DNA from: DASVTR01 sp033855775 | GTDB lineage: Bacteria; Acidobacteriota; Blastocatellia; Pyrinomonadales; Pyrinomonadaceae | Length of the DNA stretch: 10,852 nucleotides | Reading direction: 5' to 3' | NCBI GenBank assembly: GCA_033855775.1 | Contig: JAWVFT010000035.1 | Coordinates: 1 to 10,852 of the forward strand | Shown: piece after piece, positions 1-6,279 of the stretch | Layout of the letters: every line of letters starts with the position of its first letter | Numbering within the stretch: position 1 is the first letter of the stretch | Translations under genes and position numbers: made by a program | Notes under the pieces: model-generated | Database searches by the model: none | What the model was told of the DNA's origin: nothing | The model's input: the letters and a program-made list of their open reading frames with translations, nothing else

Positions 1-349
1 GAATATCGTAAGCCACCGCCGCCACCTCCGGTCGCTCCTCCAACAACTTCACGCCCGCCGTTATCTCGTCGCCCTGCATGAACCATGCGTCATCGTCAAG
101 GCTGAAATATAACTCCGCGTCCGTCTCTCTCATCAGTTGATTGCGCGCCTGCGAAATGCCCTGCTTCTCTTCGACGCGATGCCAGCGCACCTGCGGAAAT
201 CTCTCTCGCAACTCCGGCGTCGCGTCCGTCGAAGCGTCGTCGAAGACGGCCACTTCCTTGTCCGCGTAATCCTGATCGAGGGCCGATTGAATGGCCTTCG
301 GCAGGATGGCTGCCCGGTTCTGCGTCGTGATGCCGATTAAGACTTTCAT
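1..349 (-). CDS. Glycosyltransferase family 2, N-terminal part (cut by the left window edge)
   Basis: This frame opens with ATG at 349 and runs without a stop to base 1, giving 116 residues of a longer protein. The N-terminus (MKVLIGITTQNR) is the first beta strand of a GT-A nucleotide-sugar-binding fold. FDDASTD (residues 36-42) is the usual second acidic motif, GISQARNQ (64-71) is the conserved GT2 helix, and LDDD (84-87) is the metal-binding DXD motif. GT2 enzymes transfer a sugar from a nucleotide-sugar donor to a glycan or lipid-linked acceptor at the cytoplasmic face of the membrane. The catalytic base and acceptor region lie outside the window, so the sugar cannot be named. The ATG overlaps the TGA of the upstream tandem glycosyltransferase gene in an ATGA (346-349), so the two are very probably translationally coupled. 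The fold call is firm; the specificity is unknown. Confidence 0.9.
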   Translation of the reverse strand, partial: MKVLIGITTQNRAAILPKAIQSALDQDYADKEVAVFDDASTDATPELRERFPQVRWHRVEEKQGISQARNQLMRETDAELYFSLDDDAWFMQGDEITAGVKLLEERPEVAAVAYDI

Positions 350-2313
350 TCCGAGAGCGGCGAGATGGACGACTGAGAATTGCCGTTGATGACCTTTGGC
401 AGGGCGGCCAGCTTGCCTAACATGACGGCGGGCAAGGAAGCCCAACCGCGCAGCGAGACAAGGCTGCTGGCGGCGAAGAATGTTTCCAGCAAAGCGAGCT
501 TGGCATAGTCGCTGAAGCGGCGACGGCCTAGCACCTGCGTCATCACGTAATGACGATTGACGAGTTCCATCTTCGCCATCTTCATCGTCTTGTTCTTGTA
601 ATCTGCGGGCTGGCTGTCGTGGAAAATCCGCGCATGCCGCGCGTTCGCCAGCTTCCACTTGCGCCCGACCGTCAGCGAGAGCGCGACATCTTCAAGGTAT
701 GAATAGCCCTTGAACTGCTCTGGGAAAATCGGGTCGGGCAAGGCCGCGCGACGATAGAGCGCGCAGGTCGTATTGAGCCATTCGACCGCGACGCAAGACG
801 GCAACTCTTCCTTCTCTTCGGGCAGCAGGTTGAAGGCCGGGCCGATACATTTTCCGGCGTACGATTCGCGCTTGTTTCCGTCAAGCAATTGAAAGAGCGT
901 GCGGCTGACGCGACCGGGCGGAAAGTAACGCTGGTTGGTAATCATCGCGTTGACGCCGCCAAGTTGCGCGTCGCTGTCGAGAGCTTCCCACAGTTGCTTG
1001 AGGCAATCTTCGAGAAAGATGATGTCGTCGTCTAAGAACAAGACGTTTGGCTGCGTCGCATATCGAGCGGCTTGATTGCGCTGCGTGGCCGCGCCTTTTT
1101 CAGTCGCGCGATGATAGACGAGCTTGGTCAACAAGCCGGGAATTGCGCTCGCGCACAGTCGCTCCGTTTCGTCTCCCTCCGAAGCATCGAGGACAATCAA
1201 CTCGGCTGGCTGCGCGGACTGCCGCGCAAGGCTCTTCAACATTCGACCGAGCGCGACTCTGCGGTCAAGCGTCGGCACGAGAGCCGACACGGGCAACAGC
1301 GTCGGCGGCTCGCTCGAAGACGACTCTTGCGGCAGCAGTTCCGGCGCGTCAGTCTCGTTTGGATAACGGGCAGACATGATGACCGGCAGCGCCGATAGTT
1401 TTCCATAAAGGACGGGCGGCAGAGTGAGCAAGCCTTTGACTGAAAGTGAACTGGTCAGCGTGCCGAAGGCTTCAATCAACGCGAGCTTCGCATAGTCCGT
1501 GAAGCGGCGACGATTGAGCAGGTTGGTCATCAAGTAATGGCGATTTATCAACTCGCCTTTGGCGGCTGCCGAGAGATTCGCTTTATGGATTCCCGGCTGG
1601 CTGTCGTGAAAAATCCGCGCCGTCCGCGCGTTCATCAGTTTCCACTTGCGGCCCACGCGCAAAGAGAGCGCGAGGTCTTCCTGCGGGAAAGCCGGAACCT
1701 TAATCGAGCCTTTTATCTTGTGCGAGATAAAGGGCGGGTCGGGCAAGGCCGCGCGGCGATAGAGCGTGCAGGTCGTATTGAGCCATTCGACTTCTGAAAC
1801 CTCCGGCAACTCTTCCCCGTCTTCGGGCAGCAAGTTGAAGGCAGGCCCCATGCATTTGCCCGCGTACGAATCGAGACGGCTGCCGTAGAGCACGCGAAAC
1901 AGCGCGCGGCTGAGGCGACCGGGCGGCAAGTAACGCTGGTTGGTAATCATCGCGTTGACGCCGCCAATGGCCGGGTCGCTTTGGAAAGCCTGCCAGAGAC
2001 GCGCGACGCATTCCGGCTCAAGGATGATGTCGTCGTCCAGAAAGAGCACGGCGTCCATCGTCACGTAAGACATCGCTTGATTGCGCTGCTCGACCGCGCC
2101 CGCCACCGTCGCTTTGTGATAAACGATGCGGCTCTCAAGGCCGGGGATTTTCGCGCGGCACAACTGCTCCGTCTCGTTCGAAGAGGAAGCGTCAACGATG
2201 ACGATTTCGACGGGCTGCGCCGACTGCTCTGCGAGACTATAAAAGACTCTTTCGAGCGGCGCGCGACGATTGCGCGTCGGAATCAAACCTGAAATGGGCA
2301 ATAGCTGAGCCAT
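346..2313 (-). CDS. Tandem-domain GT2 glycosyltransferase (two homologous GT-A units in one chain)
   Basis: This 655-residue protein is twice the usual length of a small GT2 enzyme because it contains the same domain twice, at about residues 4-314 and 339-642. A Ser/Glu/Pro-rich linker (about 315-337) joins them. Each copy keeps the GT-A landmarks: the first strand with PTxxRR, VDAS or LDAS (40-43, 375-378), the QRNQA helix (76-80, 411-415), LDDD (92-95, 427-430) and a late acidic pair ED (212-213, 541-542) as candidate catalytic base. Both also share AMITNQRY, SYAGKC, WLNTTC and ARIFHDSQP. Both units end in a hydrophobic stretch (about 276-312 and 606-641) that might sit on the membrane. Both therefore look active, unlike fusions in which one copy has decayed. 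Inferred role: two successive, possibly identical or alternating, sugar additions. The ATG at 2313 follows a 35-nt gap and has only a weak ribosome site. The TGA overlaps the next gene's ATG. Donor and acceptor are unknown. Confidence 0.9.
   Translation of the reverse strand: MAQLLPISGLIPTRNRRAPLERVFYSLAEQSAQPVEIVIVDASSSNETEQLCRAKIPGLESRIVYHKATVAGAVEQRNQAMSYVTMDAVLFLDDDIILEPECVARLWQAFQSDPAIGGVNAMITNQRYLPPGRLSRALFRVLYGSRLDSYAGKCMGPAFNLLPEDGEELPEVSEVEWLNTTCTLYRRAALPDPPFISHKIKGSIKVPAFPQEDLALSLRVGRKWKLMNARTARIFHDSQPGIHKANLSAAAKGELINRHYLMTNLLNRRRFTDYAKLALIEAFGTLTSSLSVKGLLTLPPVLYGKLSALPVIMSARYPNETDAPELLPQESSSSEPPTLLPVSALVPTLDRRVALGRMLKSLARQSAQPAELIVLDASEGDETERLCASAIPGLLTKLVYHRATEKGAATQRNQAARYATQPNVLFLDDDIIFLEDCLKQLWEALDSDAQLGGVNAMITNQRYFPPGRVSRTLFQLLDGNKRESYAGKCIGPAFNLLPEEKEELPSCVAVEWLNTTCALYRRAALPDPIFPEQFKGYSYLEDVALSLTVGRKWKLANARHARIFHDSQPADYKNKTMKMAKMELVNRHYVMTQVLGRRRFSDYAKLALLETFFAASSLVSLRGWASLPAVMLGKLAALPKVINGNSQSSISPLSE
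388..1299 (-). repeat. Second unit of the intragenic duplication (GT2 domain copy 2)
   Basis: This stretch codes for residues 339-642 of the tandem glycosyltransferase and aligns along its length with 1372-2304. DNA identity is patchy but includes perfect runs at a constant 1005-base offset, for example 40 bp at 923-962 against 1928-1967. After the ED region the protein offset drops from 335 to 329 residues because this copy is six residues shorter there. Confidence 0.85.
1372..2304 (-). repeat. First unit of the intragenic duplication (GT2 domain copy 1)
   Basis: This stretch codes for residues 4-314 of the tandem glycosyltransferase. It is paralogous to 388-1299, as shown by collinear protein motifs and exact DNA runs at a 1005-base offset (1928-1967, 1769-1791 and 1736-1755 match 923-962, 764-786 and 731-750). 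The boundaries are estimated from the protein alignment made by eye. Confidence 0.85.
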
Positions 2314-2348
2314 CTTGAAATGTTTACTCTAGACCAGTCCGTCCGTCC

Positions 2349-3239
2349 TCATTTACGAAAAGAGCCGAGGGTGGACGCCGCCTCCGAAACGGCCTGCGAC
2401 CAACGCTGCCTGCCCGCGTCGGTCTGCGGCACGGCGAAGATGTTGCACACCCAATCAATGCTCGTCAGGTCGGCCACCGGCTCTCCGAACTTCATCCGCT
2501 GGTGCTCAAAATCGTTGATGTAGTAGAGGTCAAAGTCGGCCAACGCCGCCACGAGCTCTCGCACGCTGGTCTGACATTCGGCGAGCGTGACCGGATTGGA
2601 TTCAAAACAGATGCCCGGCGCGTCATCGCCCGACAAAGCCTTCAAGGCTCCCTCAAAGACTTTCACCTCATGCCCTTCGACATCAACCTTGATGAGCGCG
2701 GGCCGCTTGCCAATCGCTTCGTTCACCTGGTCAACAGTCAAAGTCGAACACCAGGCGCTGTTGCTTCCGACGCGCTCGTTCGGCTCAGCCTGCGACATCT
2801 GCGCAAACATCGTGTCGCGCTTTGAATAGGTGATGCGCGCCAGCGTCGGCGCGTCGGAGAGCGCGCTACAGATGGGATAAACCATCTCTTCCAACCCGAG
2901 CAACCGGACGGAACTTGAGAGCAGCTCGAAGGTAAAAGGGACGGGCTCGAAGCTAAAGATGCGCGGGCTGCGGTCGCGCAGCAACTGCGCCATCTGCGTG
3001 GCGACGAAGCCGACGTTGCCGCCGACATCCAACACCACAGGCTCGTCAAATTGTCGGCACCAACTCGACATCAACACGATTTCCGCGCGGCTCGACGTGA
3101 AGTTGTAGAACGGATTCTCGCCATTTGAATCGCCCAGATGGCAGATGAACGGCTGGTTGATGCCGCTCTGCGCGCGAAACCGCTTGAGCCCCAGAGCCCT
3201 GAGCAGCTTGACCGTCCAGAGTCGCAGCGTAGTGCTCAT
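2349..3239 (-). CDS. FkbM family SAM-dependent methyltransferase (second of two)
   Basis: The 296-residue product has the FkbM methyltransferase signature: the SAM-binding loop VVLDVGGNVGFVA (68-80), the acidic end of the second strand FEPVP (97-101), and LIKVDVEGHE (182-191), the motif most typical of the family. FkbM enzymes transfer a methyl group from S-adenosylmethionine to a hydroxyl; in surface-glycan loci the usual substrate is a sugar hydroxyl. The N-terminal 60 residues are unlike those of the other FkbM protein here (4554-5462), and the two share little beyond the motifs, so they are not a recent duplicate pair and probably modify different positions. The ATG at 3239 overlaps the TGA of the upstream glycosyltransferase gene (ATGA, 3236-3239), implying translational coupling. 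No signal peptide or membrane segment is seen, so it should be cytoplasmic. The family is certain; the target sugar is unknown. Confidence 0.9.
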   Translation of the reverse strand: MSTTLRLWTVKLLRALGLKRFRAQSGINQPFICHLGDSNGENPFYNFTSSRAEIVLMSSWCRQFDEPVVLDVGGNVGFVATQMAQLLRDRSPRIFSFEPVPFTFELLSSSVRLLGLEEMVYPICSALSDAPTLARITYSKRDTMFAQMSQAEPNERVGSNSAWCSTLTVDQVNEAIGKRPALIKVDVEGHEVKVFEGALKALSGDDAPGICFESNPVTLAECQTSVRELVAALADFDLYYINDFEHQRMKFGEPVADLTSIDWVCNIFAVPQTDAGRQRWSQAVSEAASTLGSFRK

Positions 3240-4486
3240 GAAAGTTTCGCCGACGGCTTCAAGCCTATCTCACGAAAGAGTTGTTCGAATCTGCGCTCCC
3301 AAGTATGGTCACGACGGGCGCGTTCGTAGCCCGCCGCTCTCAACTTTTCAGCCTGCGCGGGATGCGCCAGATAGTATTCGGTCTTCTCGATTAACTCTTC
3401 CGTGTCGCCGTAGAGGTCAATCTCACGGCCCGGCTCGTAAAACTCAAGTATCTCGTCCGAATAGCCCGTCAGGTAGCAGGCGCGGCACATCGGGGCTTCA
3501 AAATCGCGCAGGCGGACGTGTGGAATCAAGGCCGAGCCGGGACGCCCGTCGGCCCAGACGTTGCTGAAATTGAGAACCACTTCGTAACGCGCGAAAGTCT
3601 CGCTCACATTATTGACGACGCCGCGCGCGGCTGTCGCAAGGAGCGGGTCAATGCTGCGTCGCGCCGTGCGATAGCGCGCCTGCCTGATGGTGCGCAACGT
3701 TCCGTCGAGCATGCCGTGCTGGCCGAAGTTTTCCAAAGTCGCCTGCGCGTAGCTTCTCAAGCCGCCAGCCTCTTTCAAACGACGACCGAGATATTCGTCC
3801 TTAATCTCGAAGGGCAGTTCGTCTTTGCCCTTGCCGTTATGAGAAGCGGAAGCGTTGGCCGTCCAACCGCTGCCGTAAATATCGAGCGGCGCTCCCTGAC
3901 GGATGAGGGCGGCGAGATGGCGGTCGCGGTCTGCGTAGCGTTGACCGACAAAGCAGACGCGCGGCTGTCGCTCTGCGCCTTCGACGGGATGATAGACATT
4001 CGGGTCGGCTCCCATCTGCACCCAGACGGGCCGCGCCCCGACGTTCAAGTAAGACGAGCGCGCCTCTTTCTCCGTGTGCCATGCCACGTTGACGGCGGCG
4101 GCAATCTGCGCCACGAGGTCAAATTGGTAAACGCTATTGCAATAAAAGTTGACGGTCGGAATGCCGAGCCGGTGTATCTCGCTGAAAGCTTCGGGAGCGA
4201 AATGCGAGTTGTAGAAATAGCTGAGAAAGAGTTCGACGGGCCGCTCTGCGTGCGCGCGGCGAACTTCGTCAACAATCTTTTCGGTAATCTCAGAGCGCGC
4301 CGCAAGCTCTTGCGCGGTAAAGCCGCCCGCGACCTGCATGAAGACGCTGGCGGGCAAAAGGTCTGTCTGCGATTCGACTATCTCATGGCCCAGACGCCGG
4401 AGCGCCGGATAGAAATTGCCGCTCCACAATCCGCCGTAATAAAAACCGGGGTCGATGGAATGGCGAACCGCCGTAAAAATCCGCAT
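3236..4486 (-). CDS. CgeB-like glycosyltransferase (GT-B fold, glycosyl transferases group 1 type)
   Basis: This 416-residue cytoplasmic protein resembles the CgeB/YkvP-type glycosyltransferases. The N-terminal half holds the first Rossmann-like domain (MRIFTAVRHS at the start, then LFLSYFYNSHF near 87-96). The second domain begins near RVCFVGQRYADRDR (176-189). The family's C-terminal block follows: VVLNFSN (303-309), RLRDFEAPMCRACYLTGY (325-342), the acidic stretch DEILEFYEPGREIDLY (344-359), and a closing helix with YYLAHP and HTWERRFEQLF (394-404). The glutamate of RDFE is the expected donor-ribose contact in this fold. The role is inferred as transfer of a nucleotide sugar to the growing glycan. 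An in-frame TAA lies two codons upstream of the ATG at 4486, which fixes the start at or after this codon. It sits between two FkbM methyltransferase genes and overlaps the second by 4 bp, so methylation may act on the sugar this enzyme adds. Confidence 0.85.
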   Translation of the reverse strand: MRIFTAVRHSIDPGFYYGGLWSGNFYPALRRLGHEIVESQTDLLPASVFMQVAGGFTAQELAARSEITEKIVDEVRRAHAERPVELFLSYFYNSHFAPEAFSEIHRLGIPTVNFYCNSVYQFDLVAQIAAAVNVAWHTEKEARSSYLNVGARPVWVQMGADPNVYHPVEGAERQPRVCFVGQRYADRDRHLAALIRQGAPLDIYGSGWTANASASHNGKGKDELPFEIKDEYLGRRLKEAGGLRSYAQATLENFGQHGMLDGTLRTIRQARYRTARRSIDPLLATAARGVVNNVSETFARYEVVLNFSNVWADGRPGSALIPHVRLRDFEAPMCRACYLTGYSDEILEFYEPGREIDLYGDTEELIEKTEYYLAHPAQAEKLRAAGYERARRDHTWERRFEQLFREIGLKPSAKLS

Positions 4487-4548
4487 CAGTTAAGAGTCGA
4501 TTGTTTGCGCGCCGGTGAAATAGTTCGCGCTCTTCTTTCGAGCAGCAT
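4486..4548 (-). other. Possible 20-codon ORF bridging a 67-nt gap
   Basis: In the gap between the first FkbM gene and the CgeB-like gene, an ATG at 4548 opens a 20-codon frame (MLLERRARTISPARKQSTLN). It ends in a TGA that shares two bases with the next gene's ATG (TGATG, 4484-4488). It starts five bases after the FkbM stop but has no recognisable Shine-Dalgarno sequence. It could be a coupling ORF that carries ribosomes to the next start, or chance. It is basic and matches nothing I know. Low confidence. Confidence 0.15.
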
Positions 4549-4553
4549 AAAGA

Positions 4554-5462
4554 TTAACGGCGACGGCCCGCGCGCAAATCCCTGAGCGAAGTTTCGGCGC
4601 GCTCGTCGGGCAGCATGATGATGTTGGCGTATGGATATTGCCAGACCTCTTCGCCGACCAGTGTAAGCTGCTGCGCTTGCGGGTCGAAGAGACGCAGGGA
4701 GTATTTAAACTCTTCGGCTAAGGCTTTCAAATCCTTGTGCGTCACGTCAAAGCTGGCCCATGTGTTGATGCTGTATTCCGTGATTACCGAAGGCCGGAAA
4801 TCGGCCAAGAGCTTCGGGGCCGAGCGCAGCACGTCAAACTCGCCGCCTTCGATGTCAATCTTCACCACGTCAACTTTTGACAGAGCTTGTTCGGCGACAA
4901 CCGCGTCGAGCGTCTGCGCCTTGACGGTGAACGAGTGGTCTGCGTTGCCTTCGACCAGCCCGTTCGCTCTGAGGCTGGAATACACGTCCCAATCCTTCGG
5001 CATGTAGAGTTCGACCGAGCCGCTCTGCGAAGTCAGGGCGCAGTGAACAGCAGCGCCGAAATGGTTGGCCCGCAAGTTTCTTTCGAGCAGCTTGAAGGTC
5101 TTCGGGTTGGCTTCGACGGAAACGACGCGCCCGCTGCTTCCAACCAGCGCGCCCGCCATCACGGAGAAGTAGCCGACGTTGGCCCCGCAGTCTATGAAGA
5201 CATCGCCGGGCTTCAAGGCGTGTTGCAGAAAGGAACTCACGTCCGGCTCGTAGTGGTCAACGTCGGGCCAGAAGCAGCCCGTGAATGCGTGCTTGTGGTC
5301 GAGCAGCAAGGTGCCGCCGGTCGGCAATTGATAAGCGAGCGGCGTTCCCGGCTTCACAGACCAGTACAACTGCCCGTAGTAATTGCGCGCCACGACACGC
5401 GCCGTCGCCCGCGCCGCCGCCGGGTCTGTCACACACTTTTTGAGAAACCGCAGCAAGTTCAT
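4554..5462 (-). CDS. FkbM family SAM-dependent methyltransferase (first of two)
   Basis: The 302-residue protein carries all FkbM landmarks: SAM-binding motif VFIDCGANVGYFS (88-100), VEANP (116-120) with the ribose-binding glutamate, and VVKIDIEGGEFDVL (199-212), the family hallmark. The residues before the SAM domain (about 40-85, with LPTGGTLLLD and FWPDVDHYEPD) form the extended N-terminal lid common in FkbM proteins from glycan loci. The expected reaction is O-methylation of a sugar or related small-molecule hydroxyl in the cytoplasm. The ATG at 5462 starts three bases after the TAG of the DUF268 gene, with only a poor ribosome site, so translation is probably coupled. The C-terminus is a short basic tail (RDLRAGRRR). 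A 67-nt gap follows. A second, divergent FkbM gene lies two genes further on, suggesting methylation at more than one position or residue. Confidence 0.9.
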   Translation of the reverse strand: MNLLRFLKKCVTDPAAARATARVVARNYYGQLYWSVKPGTPLAYQLPTGGTLLLDHKHAFTGCFWPDVDHYEPDVSSFLQHALKPGDVFIDCGANVGYFSVMAGALVGSSGRVVSVEANPKTFKLLERNLRANHFGAAVHCALTSQSGSVELYMPKDWDVYSSLRANGLVEGNADHSFTVKAQTLDAVVAEQALSKVDVVKIDIEGGEFDVLRSAPKLLADFRPSVITEYSINTWASFDVTHKDLKALAEEFKYSLRLFDPQAQQLTLVGEEVWQYPYANIIMLPDERAETSLRDLRAGRRR

Positions 5463-5465
5463 AAG

Positions 5466-6239
5466 CTAAGCTTTGACGAAGCGATAAAGGCCGCAACTGT
5501 AATTGGCAGCCGCGAAATCCGCAGGCGCGACCGACTGCTGAAAGCTGCCGCCGTCGTCAACGGCCTTGAACTCGGCCAATAGCAATTCGGGGAACAACTC
5601 GATGGGCTTTTCGGGATGCCAGATGCGATGCGCGTTAAAGCAGACGCGCTCTCTGCCGATGGGCATGCTGAAGAGCAACTCGCCACCGCGCCTGAGCACG
5701 CGCGATAACTCGCGCAAAGCTTTCGTCGTTCCTTCAGGGTCAAGCGCGTCGCCGAATCTGCCCAAACCGATGTGCTCCGCGACGTGCAGGCAGGAGAGCG
5801 AGCCGACGCTTTCGTCCGCGAGCGGCAGTTCGAGAATGTTGGCGATGCAAAATTGAAAGCGCGGCAGTTCAAAGTCGGGCGGGCGTATATCGTAAGAGAT
5901 GACCGGACAGATGGCCGTCGCCTGCCCGACAAAGCCGTCGTAGCGCGAGCCGACATCGTGATGCAGCGCGGGCTTTGATTCGGCAAGCTTATTGAGAGCC
6001 CAGATGTCCTGATAAAAATAGTGGCCGCCGAAACGCGCGCCGGTCTGCGTGGCCGGAGTCTTGTCGAACAAGTTCGGATGCAGTTCCTCGAACGGGGCTT
6101 CACCGCTCATCCGAACAAACTGGCTCCGCTCTTTCAGGAACTGCGCGTAAAGCCCCGGCAGCTTGATTAAGTCGCGGCCAGAGGTTCTGACCGCCGGTTG
6201 TCCCAAACGCCACAGCCCGCGTATCCACTTGCTTCTCAT
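5466..6239 (-). CDS. DUF268 family protein, methyltransferase-like fold
   Basis: The 257-residue product matches the DUF268 family pattern as I recall it: HYFYQDIWA (73-81), HHDVGSRYDGF (93-103), the SYDIRP acidic strand end (115-120), LHVAEHIGLGRFGD (151-164) followed by DPEG, then RVLRRGGELLFSMPIGRERVCFNAHR (180-205 region), and a closing YSCGLYRF. The order of these blocks (a glycine motif, an acidic strand end, an EH-containing loop, a GGELLF strand) follows a class I SAM-methyltransferase fold. The first loop is DVGSR rather than the usual GxGxG, so catalysis is not assured. The family is common in polysaccharide loci but its reaction is, to my knowledge, not established. The ATG at 6239 was chosen; a GTG directly before it (6242) would add one residue. 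The start lies about 40 nt after the Wzt stop with only a weak purine run upstream. Cytoplasmic by sequence. Confidence 0.8.
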   Translation of the reverse strand: MRSKWIRGLWRLGQPAVRTSGRDLIKLPGLYAQFLKERSQFVRMSGEAPFEELHPNLFDKTPATQTGARFGGHYFYQDIWALNKLAESKPALHHDVGSRYDGFVGQATAICPVISYDIRPPDFELPRFQFCIANILELPLADESVGSLSCLHVAEHIGLGRFGDALDPEGTTKALRELSRVLRRGGELLFSMPIGRERVCFNAHRIWHPEKPIELFPELLLAEFKAVDDGGSFQQSVAPADFAAANYSCGLYRFVKA

Positions 6240-6279
6240 CACACGCCGTTCGCCCGCCGCGCTCTAACGCTCTCGCCTG

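Noticed and set aside
137..340. A 67-codon plus-strand frame near the left edge
   Set aside because: The minus strand here encodes a clear GT2 N-terminus with FDDASTD and LDDD motifs, so the plus frame is a shadow.
2337..2348. Three direct copies of GGAC (minus strand) before the tandem glycosyltransferase gene
   Set aside because: Three copies of a 4-mer in GC-rich DNA are unremarkable; no hairpin, operator symmetry or good spacing to the start codon supports a regulatory role.
3518..4585. A 355-codon open frame on the plus strand
   Set aside because: It is antisense to the CgeB-like glycosyltransferase gene and has no recognisable domain; the minus-strand product has clear family motifs.
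4887..5582. A 231-codon open frame on the plus strand
   Set aside because: It is antisense to the first FkbM gene and runs across its start into the DUF268 gene; no motif supports it.
6243..6279. Possible terminator or promoter in the gap after the Wzt gene
   Set aside because: The gap is GC-rich but has no stable inverted repeat followed by a T run and no convincing -35/-10 pair.
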